The notes under the pieces: generated by a model
Databases searched by the model: none
The model's input: the letters and a program-made list of their open reading frames with translations, nothing else
What the model was told of the DNA's origin: nothing
Position numbers and translations under genes: made by a program
Assembly (NCBI GenBank): GCA_040754095.1
Contig: JBFMFO010000001.1
Coordinates: 62,001-126,000 of the forward strand
DNA: 64,000 nucleotides
Reading direction: 5' to 3'
From: QYQD01 sp040754095
GTDB taxonomy: Bacteria; Desulfobacterota; QYQD01
Shown: positions 34,023 through 42,364 of the stretch, piece after piece
How positions within the stretch are numbered: the stretch's first letter is position 1
Layout: every line of letters begins with the position of its first letter

Positions 34023-34457
34023 TCAGGCCCCCACACTAAATTCCCTGGCCTCACCGGTTACTTCCTCAGGCCGGGACTCAATCTGGGGCCTCATATCAAG
34101 CTGCGCCCAGGCGGATCTGAGTTCCGAAAGCATCTTAATAATATCATCAATAGCCCTCATATCTCCACTTACGTCACCTTGCACTATATGTTGCAAGCAG
34201 AACCTGTAAATAGCGCTTAAGTTCCGGGCAATCTCGCCGCCGGCCTCCATATTCAGCGAACACAACAGTTCTGATATAAAACCCTGCGCCCGGATAAATT
34301 GCCTTGCTTTTTCCTCGAATTCCTTCTTGAAATAACAATCCTTTCCGACCTGGAGAGACCTTAATGCCTCATCGTAGCAAATAAGGATTAAGTCCTTCTG
34401 GTCAGCCGTCCCTACTGCCGTATTTTTATAAGCTCTAATGCCTTTGGGGTACTTCAT
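34023..34457 (-). CDS. fliS: Flagellar secretion chaperone FliS
   Basis: 144 aa. The start GIRAYKNTAVGTADQKDLIL and the following ICYDEALRSL are typical of FliS, which binds the flagellin C-terminus before export. The helical bundle and the SELLCSLNMEAGGEIARNL stretch fit. It lies downstream of fliD as in most flagellar loci, here separated by a GxxExxY unit. Confidence 0.93.
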   Translation of the reverse strand: MKYPKGIRAYKNTAVGTADQKDLILICYDEALRSLQVGKDCYFKKEFEEKARQFIRAQGFISELLCSLNMEAGGEIARNLSAIYRFCLQHIVQGDVSGDMRAIDDIIKMLSELRSAWAQLDMRPQIESRPEEVTGEAREFSVGA

Positions 34458-34487
34458 CCTTCTTACTCCTTATTTTTAAAAATTCGT

Positions 34488-34941
34488 AACTACTCAGCCG
34501 CCGATCTACGCTGATCATCACTGATATTTTTTCTTTTATTGTCATATACAAATCTTTTGAATTCTGGTTTTCTGCCAAAATTCAATAATAAGCCAACTTC
34601 AATATTTGTTGCCTTCAAGTAATTGATTAATTGAGCTTCATGTGCAGGGTCAAGGGTACGAACTGCTTTTAGTTCAACGATTACTTTTTCGTTTACAATC
34701 AAGTCCACCTTAAAATCTCCTATTACTTTACCTCGAAAAAATACAGATATATCTTTCTGCCTTTCTATACGTAGTCCATATCCGGTCAGGACAATATATA
34801 GGGCATTTTCATAGACAGATTCCAGAAATCCATCACCAAGCTCATTATAAACTTCATAAAAACTTCTAAGAATAATATCTGTGATTTCTTTGTACTTAAA
34901 TCTATCTGCGTTCATCTGTGTAAATCTGTGGCTGAATAGTT
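34488..34941 (-). mobile_element. Terminal-inverted-repeat unit carrying a GxxExxY gene (unit 1)
   Basis: On the minus strand the unit begins AACTATTCAGCCACAGATTT and, read inward from its other end, AACTACTCAGCCGCCGATCT. The similarity runs on for about 38 bases on each side (ACACAGATGAACGCAGAT against ACGCTGATCATCACTGAT). The single gene inside starts in one terminal repeat and stops in the other. It separates fliD from fliS. No transposase is present. Confidence 0.75.
34490..34915 (-). CDS. GxxExxY protein (PD-(D/E)XK_3-like), copy 1
   Basis: 141 aa. Family signature GDGFLESVYENAL; then FKVDLIVNEKVIVELKAV, a PD-(D/E)XK-like nuclease core (D, then ExK); then HEAQLINYLKATNIEVGLLLNFG. The biochemical role of the family is unknown. 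Residues 1-6 (MNADRF) and the end (DDQRRSAAE) are encoded by the flanking terminal repeats, so the gene fills the unit exactly. Confidence 0.88.
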   Translation of the reverse strand: MNADRFKYKEITDIILRSFYEVYNELGDGFLESVYENALYIVLTGYGLRIERQKDISVFFRGKVIGDFKVDLIVNEKVIVELKAVRTLDPAHEAQLINYLKATNIEVGLLLNFGRKPEFKRFVYDNKRKNISDDQRRSAAE

Positions 34942-34950
34942 ATCAAAATT

Positions 34951-37900
34951 CTAGGAAAACATCCCGGCCATCTGGGTGGTCAACCAGCTGCTCATAGTCT
35001 GGAGTTGACCGATCGCCTGTTCCATAGCCACGAATTGACTGATCATCACATCCATTTTACGGCTCAGGCTTGCCTCCATTTGCTCGATCTGGGTCTCAAA
35101 GCTGTCGATGCTGTCTTCAAGAGAGGTCTGTTTGTACGTCACGTAACCATCAGAGGCATCGGTGATAAAGCCAAGCTGACGTTCCAGCAGATCTGCGATA
35201 CCCAGTGTTAAGGTAAAAGTCGTCGTGGTGGTGGTGCTACCCGTATAGTTAATCGACAAACCGTCTGCGTTGTTGCCGTCACTATCCAGATAGAGTGTCT
35301 GTCCGCTCCCCGTGGCGGTCACGCTATTGATCGTTCCGGCAACATCTTTGCCGTAAACCTGCGTGGCATCGTCCAGCCCCAGGGGGTCCGAGGCGCTGGA
35401 CTGGGAGACCACGATAATGTGCCCCGTGCCGTACGTATTATGAGTCAGGATCAGTTTGTTTGCGTCTCCACCCGTACCTTCGGATGCGGTAATGGTCATG
35501 GCGTAACGGCCTTCCTGGCTGCCATCCGCTCCGGTGGGATCCACGTCAACCGTGCCGAAATCCAGGGCGTCAAGCGCCGTAGTATCGATGGAAAACGAAA
35601 GGCTGCTGTCCCCGGCCTGCGTGTCGGTTATGACTAATTTCCCATTACTATCCAGGGCAGCGGTCACCTCGTCCTCGAACATGTCTTCAATAGCCTCCAG
35701 AAGGTCTCCCACGGTCTCTGTAGTCGCATCGCTGATCGTGTAACTCCCGGAGACACTGAGGCCGTTCCGTCTTGTACCGGAAAACGTGATGACATCGTTA
35801 TTGCTGCCGCCCACACCGGCATCGTTAAACAAGGTTGAGGAGGTGACACCGGCGTTTGCGTTATCCCCCTTGAGTTGTTCCGTGTATTCTTCGCCCAGCT
35901 CCGAATTGATGGCGTTGACCACATCGTCTATATCCATACTATCGGTAAGGCTCACATCAGCCACCCGGCCGGTGGCATAATCCGTGATGGTCACCGTTAC
36001 CGCTTCCCCTAACGTTGCGGCGAGGGCATTCGAGCCGGTGACCGTGGTACGGGTGCCGGCCTGAGTGATACTTACATCATAGGTGCCCCCTACTGTGTCA
36101 TCTGTATGACCGACATACTCCAGATTGGAATCCGGCGACGAACCGTAGGCGATAAAGAGCTTTTTTACATGATCGAAATTATCCTGAAGGGCATCGGTCA
36201 GATCATCGTCATCAATGGTCATCAGGGCATCGTCATCCAGCGATATTCCGATCAGGGGCAGCCGGTTATAGTCGCTGGATACCCCCGTGACTGTTTCTGT
36301 GATGGTATTTATCAATTCAGATTTGATGGTAGACAGTGTCCCGTCACCGAAGAGAATCCCGCCGACCTCTTCATTATCCTCATCGTAGGCGAACTGGGTA
36401 TTTATGTATTCCATTATCTCATTATAGGCATCGGCCACGGCCTCGATTTTTGACTTTATGGCGCTAATATCCCGTTCTATCTTGAGGGTAATCGTGGTGC
36501 TGTCGCTCTCCCCTACAATATTCAGGGTCACGCCTTCTATGATGTCGGTAATGGTATTGGATGAACTGGTTATGACCACGTTATCGACCACTATTTCGGC
36601 ATCTTCCCCGGCGGCTATCTGCATGGATCGGCCTTCCGTGGTCATGGAGATCGTTCCAAAATTAAGGGTGCCGCCGTCCTCGTTGTTGGCAATAAGAGAT
36701 AGAGAAAGTTGGCTGTCTCCGGCAGTGTCATCGGTAAGTGTGATTTTCCCGCCGGAAACGCTGGGGGTGGCAGTCCTTGACGTCTCACCAAAGGCATCAT
36801 CACCGGCATCTCCATCATGAATCTTATTCAAAAGATCCTGTATTGTATTTACGCTGGGATCAGTAATCGTGTATGTAATAGCGCTGACGGTTGTTCCGTC
36901 TCCTCTTGTCCCTGCAATAGTGATGGTGTCGTTGCTTGTAATATTGTTGCCAAATGGCTCGGTACCGCTGAAAGTAAGAGCGGTGCCGCCGTACGTCACA
37001 TTGCTGATACTAAGCTGGCTGCTGCCGGACTGAAGATCTTCAAGAACCAGCCTGCCGTCGGAATCAAAGTACGCATCAACCTCTGAAGATCCGCCATACT
37101 GGGTCTCCAACCAGCTCAAAAAGTTGCTTAAAGTTTCCGTATTGTCGTTAATGGTGTAGGTCTGATCCACCACATTGCCGTCATGGTCCGTTCCCTCAAC
37201 CCGTATCGTGTCAAGATTATCTATATCGTTGGCGTCCCCCCCCGTATTAATCCAATTCCACTGAGTGCTTGCCGAGATATAGTCGCTGCCCTGGGCCGAA
37301 ATCTCCTGATTTTTTTGATCCCCGCGCAGGGCGCCTGTGAAGATCTCCGAGAACTTTGTTGCAGCAGTTATCGCCGCCCCGCCAATGGCATAAATCGCAT
37401 CTCCTGAATGAACCTCCTGGACTGTCCCGTATGTCCCCTCCAGAATGCCCAGCGTCTGAAGGACATTGCCGTTGTCGGTAAAAGAGGTGGTGCCGCTGAT
37501 ATCTATCCGGTATTTAGTCTCCCCATCCACTTCTTCGGAGACAACCTCTGCCGAAATGCCCGCGAGCGCGTCTATCTTTTGTGCAATCGTCGTCAGGGAT
37601 TCGGTAGCGCTGGACAGATCGATACTAACGGAGTTTCCACCTATTGTAACATTGGTGGCCCCCGGTGCGCTGGTCAATCCTAATAGTGTCTTGACGGCTC
37701 CGTAGGAACTCGTAAACAGGTCGCTCTTGGCGCCGTCACTGGTCGTATTCTTGATGGTGGTCGAACCGCTGATAAAGCCCATTTCCTCAAGGATGTTGTC
37801 ACCGCCGTTATAGGCCCCCTCGAGGACACTGAGTCCGTCCTCGCCCGTCTCATCGCTCCTCAGGACGAGGTGATAATCTGTAGAAGAGTGTCTGACGATA

Positions 37901-38412
37901 CTGGCAGTAACTCCGGTCGGCGTCGTCCCTGTATTGAGGGCATTTATCTTATCCTTGATGTTTGCCAGGGTATCGGTGGACACGATGTTGACCACCTTTC
38001 CCGATATTAAGATATCCCCGGACAGAGAAAGGGCCGTATCTGTGGCGGCATAGTTCTGTGAGGAAATCTTTTCCGACTGAGCGAGATTATTGACCTCAAT
38101 GTTATAGGTTCCGGGAGAGGCCGTGGAACTGGTGGAAACCGTAAGCAGATTGGAAGCTGAGGTGCTTGTGTTGGACGTAGTGGTTGAGGAAAATACTTTA
38201 AAGGCGCTCTCGGTGCTTAGGGCGGTAGATGCCGTTTTAAGCGCCAATAGCTTCGTATTCACGCCCCGCCATTCGCTAAGTTTTGACTCATATTCACTTT
38301 GTCTATTTATTACCAGGTCAATCCGCTTATGCTCGACCGCTATCAACTCGTCAACCATAGATCTCCAGTCGAGACCGCTTATCAATCCACTTATTAACTG
38401 AGTGCCGGCCAT
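34951..38412 (-). CDS. fliD: Flagellar cap protein FliD, very large
   Basis: 1153 aa; FliD is usually 400-700. The N-terminal D0/D1 part (LISGLISGLDWRSMVDELIA) and the C-terminal coiled coil (SLEDSIDSFETQIEQMEASL, ending FVAMEQAIGQLQTMSSWL) are normal. The growth is in the outer domains: three related modules at about 397-485, 490-592 and 870-962, each with a D-TI-GT-DG-YTI start and a GKLVITD-aGDSqL end. The protein caps the filament and may also bind surfaces. The cell-exposed part is Ser/Thr-rich and free of Cys in the stretches I checked. Confidence 0.95.
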   Translation of the reverse strand: MAGTQLISGLISGLDWRSMVDELIAVEHKRIDLVINRQSEYESKLSEWRGVNTKLLALKTASTALSTESAFKVFSSTTTSNTSTSASNLLTVSTSSTASPGTYNIEVNNLAQSEKISSQNYAATDTALSLSGDILISGKVVNIVSTDTLANIKDKINALNTGTTPTGVTASIVRHSSTDYHLVLRSDETGEDGLSVLEGAYNGGDNILEEMGFISGSTTIKNTTSDGAKSDLFTSSYGAVKTLLGLTSAPGATNVTIGGNSVSIDLSSATESLTTIAQKIDALAGISAEVVSEEVDGETKYRIDISGTTSFTDNGNVLQTLGILEGTYGTVQEVHSGDAIYAIGGAAITAATKFSEIFTGALRGDQKNQEISAQGSDYISASTQWNWINTGGDANDIDNLDTIRVEGTDHDGNVVDQTYTINDNTETLSNFLSWLETQYGGSSEVDAYFDSDGRLVLEDLQSGSSQLSISNVTYGGTALTFSGTEPFGNNITSNDTITIAGTRGDGTTVSAITYTITDPSVNTIQDLLNKIHDGDAGDDAFGETSRTATPSVSGGKITLTDDTAGDSQLSLSLIANNEDGGTLNFGTISMTTEGRSMQIAAGEDAEIVVDNVVITSSSNTITDIIEGVTLNIVGESDSTTITLKIERDISAIKSKIEAVADAYNEIMEYINTQFAYDEDNEEVGGILFGDGTLSTIKSELINTITETVTGVSSDYNRLPLIGISLDDDALMTIDDDDLTDALQDNFDHVKKLFIAYGSSPDSNLEYVGHTDDTVGGTYDVSITQAGTRTTVTGSNALAATLGEAVTVTITDYATGRVADVSLTDSMDIDDVVNAINSELGEEYTEQLKGDNANAGVTSSTLFNDAGVGGSNNDVITFSGTRRNGLSVSGSYTISDATTETVGDLLEAIEDMFEDEVTAALDSNGKLVITDTQAGDSSLSFSIDTTALDALDFGTVDVDPTGADGSQEGRYAMTITASEGTGGDANKLILTHNTYGTGHIIVVSQSSASDPLGLDDATQVYGKDVAGTINSVTATGSGQTLYLDSDGNNADGLSINYTGSTTTTTTFTLTLGIADLLERQLGFITDASDGYVTYKQTSLEDSIDSFETQIEQMEASLSRKMDVMISQFVAMEQAIGQLQTMSSWLTTQMAGMFS

Positions 38413-38427
38413 TGAGAACCCCCTGTT

Positions 38428-38716
38428 ATTAGTTAACCGTTCACCGTTGACTGTTCACCGACAGAGCGGTTTGCGGTTCGGCAATGCATCAGCTTCGCTT
38501 TGTCATCCCAAAAAGTTCATCTCGCGGAAATGATTTGGTTATTTCGTAAACTTGGTTTGCCAGCATAAGCGCCTCTTGATACACGTCTAACTTTTCAAAA
38601 TTAAACTGCACGCCTCTGGTCTCTCACGAGTTCTTTCTCTTATCGGTAAACGGACAGCGGTCAACAGTAAACGAATATTGTCGGTGAACGGTGAACCGTC
38701 AACGGTCAACGTTTAT
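38428..38716. repeat. Heptamer arms enclosing a gene remnant
   Basis: Left arm TTAACCGTTCACCGTTGACTG (38430-38455), right arms GGTAAACGGACAGCGGTCAAC (38645-38668) and CGGTGAACGGTGAACCGTC (38681-38706). Between them lies the four-helix-bundle gene remnant (38489-38611). The right arm enters flaG and codes for its last residues and stop. Confidence 0.8.
38489..38611 (-). pseudogene. Truncated four-helix-bundle (S23/23S-rRNA IVS) protein remnant
   Basis: On the minus strand from 38611: VQFNFEKLDVYQEALMLANQ, then VYEITKSFPRDELFGMTKRS and a TGA. This is the N-terminal third of the four-helix-bundle family first known from intervening sequences in 23S rRNA genes (usually about 115-125 aa; the next expected segment is of the SQLRRAAVSI type). 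Sequence after the stop goes straight into heptamer repeat, so the gene seems cut by, or lost within, the repeat unit. Its only start is a GTG. Confidence 0.75.
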
Positions 38717-39091
38717 TAGCATACCAATGCTCGACCCGATCCTGGAAGAAAGGGCTGCCATTTCCTCTGGTGGTATAGTACGGATAGTATTCCCCTCGCT
38801 GTCCAACACCTTTACGGTCACTATCCCTGCCTCTTTGTCCGGAATGAATTGAAGACTGAAGTCCATGTCCTCCATGAACCGGTTAATATTTTCGGCCACT
38901 TTCCTGACGGCCTCTTCGTTTCCTTTAGCCACCTTTCTGATAAGTTCCGACTGCGCCGGTTCAGGGGCTCTTTTCGGCTCTGGTCCTGCCGGCGTTTGTT
39001 TAGTCTTCGTTTCTTCCGCATTGAAGCTTATCATGGGAGCGCGCGGTGGTGGATTAGCAACTGCGCTTGCTCTCACTTCGATGATTTCCAT
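38699..39091 (-). CDS. flaG: FlaG family protein
   Basis: 130 aa. The FlaG domain is in the C-terminal half: VAENINRFMEDMDFSLQFIP, then VTVKVLDSEGNTIRTIPPEE and AALSSRIGSSIGML. The N-terminal half is Pro/Ala-rich. FlaG affects filament length in some bacteria. GGGAGG lies 5 bases before the ATG at 39091; the frame is open upstream into a repeat. The last residues NVDR and the stop are read from a heptamer repeat. Confidence 0.88.
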   Translation of the reverse strand: MEIIEVRASAVANPPPRAPMISFNAEETKTKQTPAGPEPKRAPEPAQSELIRKVAKGNEEAVRKVAENINRFMEDMDFSLQFIPDKEAGIVTVKVLDSEGNTIRTIPPEEMAALSSRIGSSIGMLINVDR

Positions 39092-39104
39092 CTCAGCCTC
39101 CCGG

Positions 39105-39182
39105 TATCCGTTCACCGTAATCCGTTAACCGTTCACCGCGATCCTTTTCGGTCAACGGTGAACAATCAACGGTGAACGTACA
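39105..39182. repeat. Heptamer inverted repeat between flaG and fliC
   Basis: GTTCACCGTAATCCGTTAACC and GTTCACCG face CGGTCAACGGTGAAC and ATCAACGGTGAACG around CGATCCTTTT. A clean two-arm copy, next to the flagellin terminator hairpin. Confidence 0.85.
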
Positions 39183-39193
39183 CTATACTAAAG

Positions 39194-39223
39194 GTAGGGG
39201 AAGGAGAAGTCCCCTCCCCCTAC
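39194..39223 (-). terminator. Hairpin downstream of fliC
   Basis: On the minus strand GTAGGGGGAGGGG pairs with CTCCTTCCCCTAC around a short loop, 17 bases after the flagellin stop. It is strong and GC-rich but followed by CTTTAG, not a long T-run. Confidence 0.65.
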
Positions 39224-39240
39224 ATGCCAGTTCTAACGAC

Positions 39241-40680
39241 CTATTGACCTATCAAACTGAGGATGTTCTGCGGAGCCATGTTGGCCTGCGCCAGCATCGC
39301 GGTACCCGCCTGGAGCAAGATCTGGCTCTTGGTAAACGAGGTCATCTCGGCCGCCATATCCACGTCCCGGATGACCGATTCAGCCGCCTGCACGTTTTCA
39401 ATGGTCGTGGACAGGTTGGCAGCCGCATAACTCAACCGGTTCATGGCAGCGCCGACATCGCCTCGCCTTGAAGACAGGGTGCTGATGGCGCTGTCAACCA
39501 GGTCAAGCATGCTCTGGGCTTCAGTAGCAGAATCCAGGTAATCATATGACAAGCTTAACCCGGTGGTTGCAGTAGCCCGCAAGGAGCTGATAGTAAACGA
39601 AAGGCGATTGTTCGTGTCATTATCAGACCCAACCTGGAACGTGGACCCGCTGGATCCGGAATCGCTTACAATAAAGGTTACACCTTCAAGATCGTTTTCC
39701 GTGTAGTCTGTTCCAAGGGAGAAGGTAATACCCAGGGTGCTGAAATTCAGATCCGCTGCCGTACCCGGGCTCAGACCCGAAACCATCTCAGTAACCGTGC
39801 CGTTTCCTATGGTAACCGCACCCGTGCCTGCCGTGGCAAAGGTATAGGTGCCCGTCGTGGCTCCTTCCACATTCAGGCTGGTCAGGCCGGTGTCCCGAAT
39901 AACTATTCCACCAGCGGACCATGTGCTTGAAGTAACTCCACAATCGATGGTGAACGTAAGTCCCAAATTAGCAAAGGTTAGTGTCTGGGCTGCCGTCGCT
40001 CCCCAAGTTAAGGTAATACTCTCTGTAACAGATCCATTGCCTAGGCTAAGATGAGTAGCGTCTGTTGCGGAGAACGTCCACGTTCCTGCACACATAGTGG
40101 AAGCAAGACCGGTGATAGTAATGTCTATTGCTGCCAAATCCTGCCCGGCTGCGCTACCATTACCACAAGCTATTGAATAAACATGCGTAATATCCCCGTA
40201 CACCCTGACATCCTCTGTGCCTCCGGAGTATGTCCCGGCCGTTTTGGAAGATCCGAATGTCCCGTCCAGAAGGGCGGTGCTCCCGTACTTGGTGGCCTGG
40301 GCGATCCGGTCGATTTCCGAGATGAGGGCGTTCCCCTCCGCGTTGATCTTTGTCCGCTCACTGGAACCCACGTTTGCCGAGGCGGCCTGTGTAGCCAGCT
40401 CTTTTAAACGGGTCAGCATGTTGCCGACCTGGTCCATACCACCTTCAGCCACCTGCAACAGCGCCGAGGCCTCAGTGGTATTTCGGGAGGCCACTTTAAA
40501 ACTGGCTATATTTGCCCTGAAACTTTGAGAAATGGCCAGACCGGCAGCATCATCGGCTGCCCGGTTGATGCGGTAACCTGAGGAGAGTCTTTCAAGAGAT
40601 TTTGATAACTGTGCGTCATTGATACTCAACATGCGATGAGCATTCATCGCGGTAATGTTGTTCGCTATTCTAAGTCCCAT
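39241..40680 (-). CDS. fliC: Flagellin
   Basis: 479 aa from the ATG at 40680 (GGAGG 9 bases upstream; the frame upstream is only repeat). Conserved ends: GLRIANNITAMNAHRMLSIN and FTKSQILLQAGTAMLAQANM, QNILSLIGQ. The variable middle holds two related modules (about 187-262 and 265-340; shared pattern TWTF/TYTF, LGNGSVTE/IGNGTVTE, TFANLGLTF/NFSTLGITF). It contains three cysteines (172, 197, 247), rare in flagellins. The Ser/Thr-rich middle is the expected target of the glycosylation island beside it. A sigma-28 promoter lies upstream. Confidence 0.96.
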   Translation of the reverse strand: MGLRIANNITAMNAHRMLSINDAQLSKSLERLSSGYRINRAADDAAGLAISQSFRANIASFKVASRNTTEASALLQVAEGGMDQVGNMLTRLKELATQAASANVGSSERTKINAEGNALISEIDRIAQATKYGSTALLDGTFGSSKTAGTYSGGTEDVRVYGDITHVYSIACGNGSAAGQDLAAIDITITGLASTMCAGTWTFSATDATHLSLGNGSVTESITLTWGATAAQTLTFANLGLTFTIDCGVTSSTWSAGGIVIRDTGLTSLNVEGATTGTYTFATAGTGAVTIGNGTVTEMVSGLSPGTAADLNFSTLGITFSLGTDYTENDLEGVTFIVSDSGSSGSTFQVGSDNDTNNRLSFTISSLRATATTGLSLSYDYLDSATEAQSMLDLVDSAISTLSSRRGDVGAAMNRLSYAAANLSTTIENVQAAESVIRDVDMAAEMTSFTKSQILLQAGTAMLAQANMAPQNILSLIGQ

Positions 40681-40699
40681 AGTCTTAATCCTCCGTGAA

Positions 40700-40780
40700 T
40701 TTTGGTTCCGAGTTGCGGGTTCCGGGTTACGAGTTATTGTGTTTAACTCGTCCCTCGTCACTCTCAACTCATAACTATTT
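40700..40780. repeat. ACGAGTT-word inverted repeat in the flagellin leader
   Basis: TCCGAGTTGCGGGTTCCGGG and TACGAGTTATTG face TTAACTCGTCCCTCGTCAC. It lies inside the predicted 5' leader of the fliC mRNA, so it would fold there. Confidence 0.75.
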
Positions 40781-40898
40781 TGGCATCCTTGCCAAGTGCT
40801 TAAACCCGGGACAATCCTGTGAGGACTGCCCCATTCCCTACTTTCTTATCCCCCCTTTCTGTTTGATTTAGTGTTTTTTCCGCTTTTCTTTGATATGC

Positions 40899-40926
40899 TT
40901 ATCGGAAAGCAGAGGGGATCACTTGA
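40899..40926 (-). promoter_or_regulatory. Sigma-28 (FliA) promoter of flagellin
   Basis: Minus strand: TCAAGTGA (40919-40926), 12 bases, TCCGATAA (40899-40906), close to TAAAGTTT-N12-GCCGATAA. The leader to the flagellin ATG would be about 210 bases and includes a hairpin repeat. The rest of the 354-base gap holds repeats and a TTGGCA/TGCCAA palindrome at about 40789. Confidence 0.8.
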
Positions 40927-40964
40927 ATTTTTTTAACAATTTAGATTTTTGGATCGGGAACTCA

Positions 40965-41052
40965 AGAAATCAAGAATAGAACAGCTCGGTGAACGGTCAA
41001 CGGACAACGGTGAACGGTGAACGGTGAACGAATATTAGCGGTGAACGGTTGT
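40965..41052 (-). repeat. CAGGAA-word fragment and heptamer array
   Basis: GGGAACTCAAGAAATCAAG, then a run of heptamers (GTGAACG, GTCAACG, GACAACG, three GTGAACG, later GTGAACG). The array supplies the last codons (VHR) and stop of the GT2-TPR gene. Confidence 0.85.
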
Positions 41053-42360
41053 TGTCTCCTCATTCAACCTCGTTTTGATCTTTTCCAGGTGTGCCTTTGC
41101 GGTCGGGTCATCAGGGTTGATGGACAGGACTTTTTGGAAAAACTGCGCCGCGGTCTGTGCATCTCCATACCTGAGAGCTATTTCTCCGAGCAGGTTGTAG
41201 GCGGCAACAAGGTTGCCCCCGGTTTTGATTTCCCGCTCCAGGGCGCTTATGGCGGCATCAGGCATATTCTTTTTCAAGAACAGGATTGCCTTATAGTAAT
41301 TAATGTTGGGGTAATTCTCCCGGATATCTGAGACATGTTCTATGCTTTTCAAGGACTTATCCCAGTATCCGAGGGCAAAGTAAACCTGACCGAGGAGAAA
41401 AAAGATGGCCGGATGACTGATACCATTATGGATTCCCTTGTCCAGAACAGAAGCGGCCTCGTCATAGCATTGCCCGGAATAATAAATCTGCGCCAGGTTG
41501 TGACACGCCCCTAGATGACCCGGTTTCCTCACAAGAACCCATGCATATTCCTCTCCGGCCTCCTTTCGCCGACCGAGTCTGTCAAAGGACAACCCCCGGT
41601 TGAAGCGTAGTTCGACCATTTCGGGAAACAGCGCCAGGCCCCTGTTTGAGACCTCCAGCGCCCGGTCAGGCATCCCGATATCCAGGTATTGATCCGCGAG
41701 ACCCTTATAGGCCATCGGGTCGTGCGGATCGTCTTTCAGCCTTTCTTCACCGAGTTTCAGATATAATTCCTGCTTGTGTCTTATACGATCTTTTCTGGCC
41801 TTGCCGTAGTGATGGATGGGAATGCCCGTATTGAAAAGGGTCTTTTTTGCCTGTCTAAAGGATTCTGTCACAGTCTCATGGACTTTTCCGGTAAAATATA
41901 TAGCAGGGTCCTTCCTGAAGAGGCGAATCAAATCTTTGGCTATAAAACCGGGATACCCCCTTCCTTCTTCGTAATCATCCGGATTGACTGTGACATTGGC
42001 CAGGTTAAGGGTGCTCTCATAATTTCTTAGAGTAAACAGGAAGCCGTCTGCATTTGTGGAAGAAAGGAGTGTCTTGATCTTGTCCCGATCTCTCTCTGCA
42101 ATCACCTCATCTGCATCCATAATCAGTATCCAATCGCCGGTGGCATAGGTGATAGACTGATTCCGGTGTTTGCTGTAGTCGTCCTCCCAGGGGTGGTGAT
42201 AAATTTTTGCCCCGTAGCTCTTTGCGATAGCGACGGTCTTGTCGGTTGATCCGGTGTCCACAATGACGATCTCATCAACCAGTGTCCTGACACTGTCCAG
42301 ACACTGAGCAAGAAAATCCTCCTCGTCTTTTGTGATCATGCATAATGAAATAGTATCCAT
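41035..42360 (-). CDS. GT2 glycosyltransferase with TPR repeats
   Basis: 441 aa. The N-terminal family 2 transferase has LCMITKDEEDFLAQCLDSV, the nucleotide-sugar motif VDTGSTDKT and the metal-binding MDADEV. After about residue 215 come tetratricopeptide repeats (MAYKGLADQYLDIGMPDRAL, AYNLLGEIALRYGDAQTAAQ). This SunS/OGT-like layout suits protein glycosylation. It is adjacent to fliC, so flagellin is the likely acceptor. The C-terminal VHR and stop come from a heptamer repeat. Confidence 0.9.
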   Translation of the reverse strand: MDTISLCMITKDEEDFLAQCLDSVRTLVDEIVIVDTGSTDKTVAIAKSYGAKIYHHPWEDDYSKHRNQSITYATGDWILIMDADEVIAERDRDKIKTLLSSTNADGFLFTLRNYESTLNLANVTVNPDDYEEGRGYPGFIAKDLIRLFRKDPAIYFTGKVHETVTESFRQAKKTLFNTGIPIHHYGKARKDRIRHKQELYLKLGEERLKDDPHDPMAYKGLADQYLDIGMPDRALEVSNRGLALFPEMVELRFNRGLSFDRLGRRKEAGEEYAWVLVRKPGHLGACHNLAQIYYSGQCYDEAASVLDKGIHNGISHPAIFFLLGQVYFALGYWDKSLKSIEHVSDIRENYPNINYYKAILFLKKNMPDAAISALEREIKTGGNLVAAYNLLGEIALRYGDAQTAAQFFQKVLSINPDDPTAKAHLEKIKTRLNEETTTVHR

Positions 42361-42364
42361 CCGA

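Noticed and set aside
39241..40767. Longer flagellin start at 40767
   Set aside because: The extra 29 residues are encoded by an ACGAGTT-word repeat; GGAGG and the conserved GLRIANNI start place the ATG at 40680.
40789..40804. TTGGCA/TGCCAA palindrome before fliC as a sigma-54 promoter
   Set aside because: The GG and GC elements are only 7 bases apart on either strand; sigma-54 needs 10. It may be an operator, but nothing supports a specific regulator.
40984..41052. Heptamer arrays considered as a CRISPR array
   Set aside because: Units are 7 bases with no unique spacers of constant length, appear in coding sequence and in inverted arms, and no cas genes are present.
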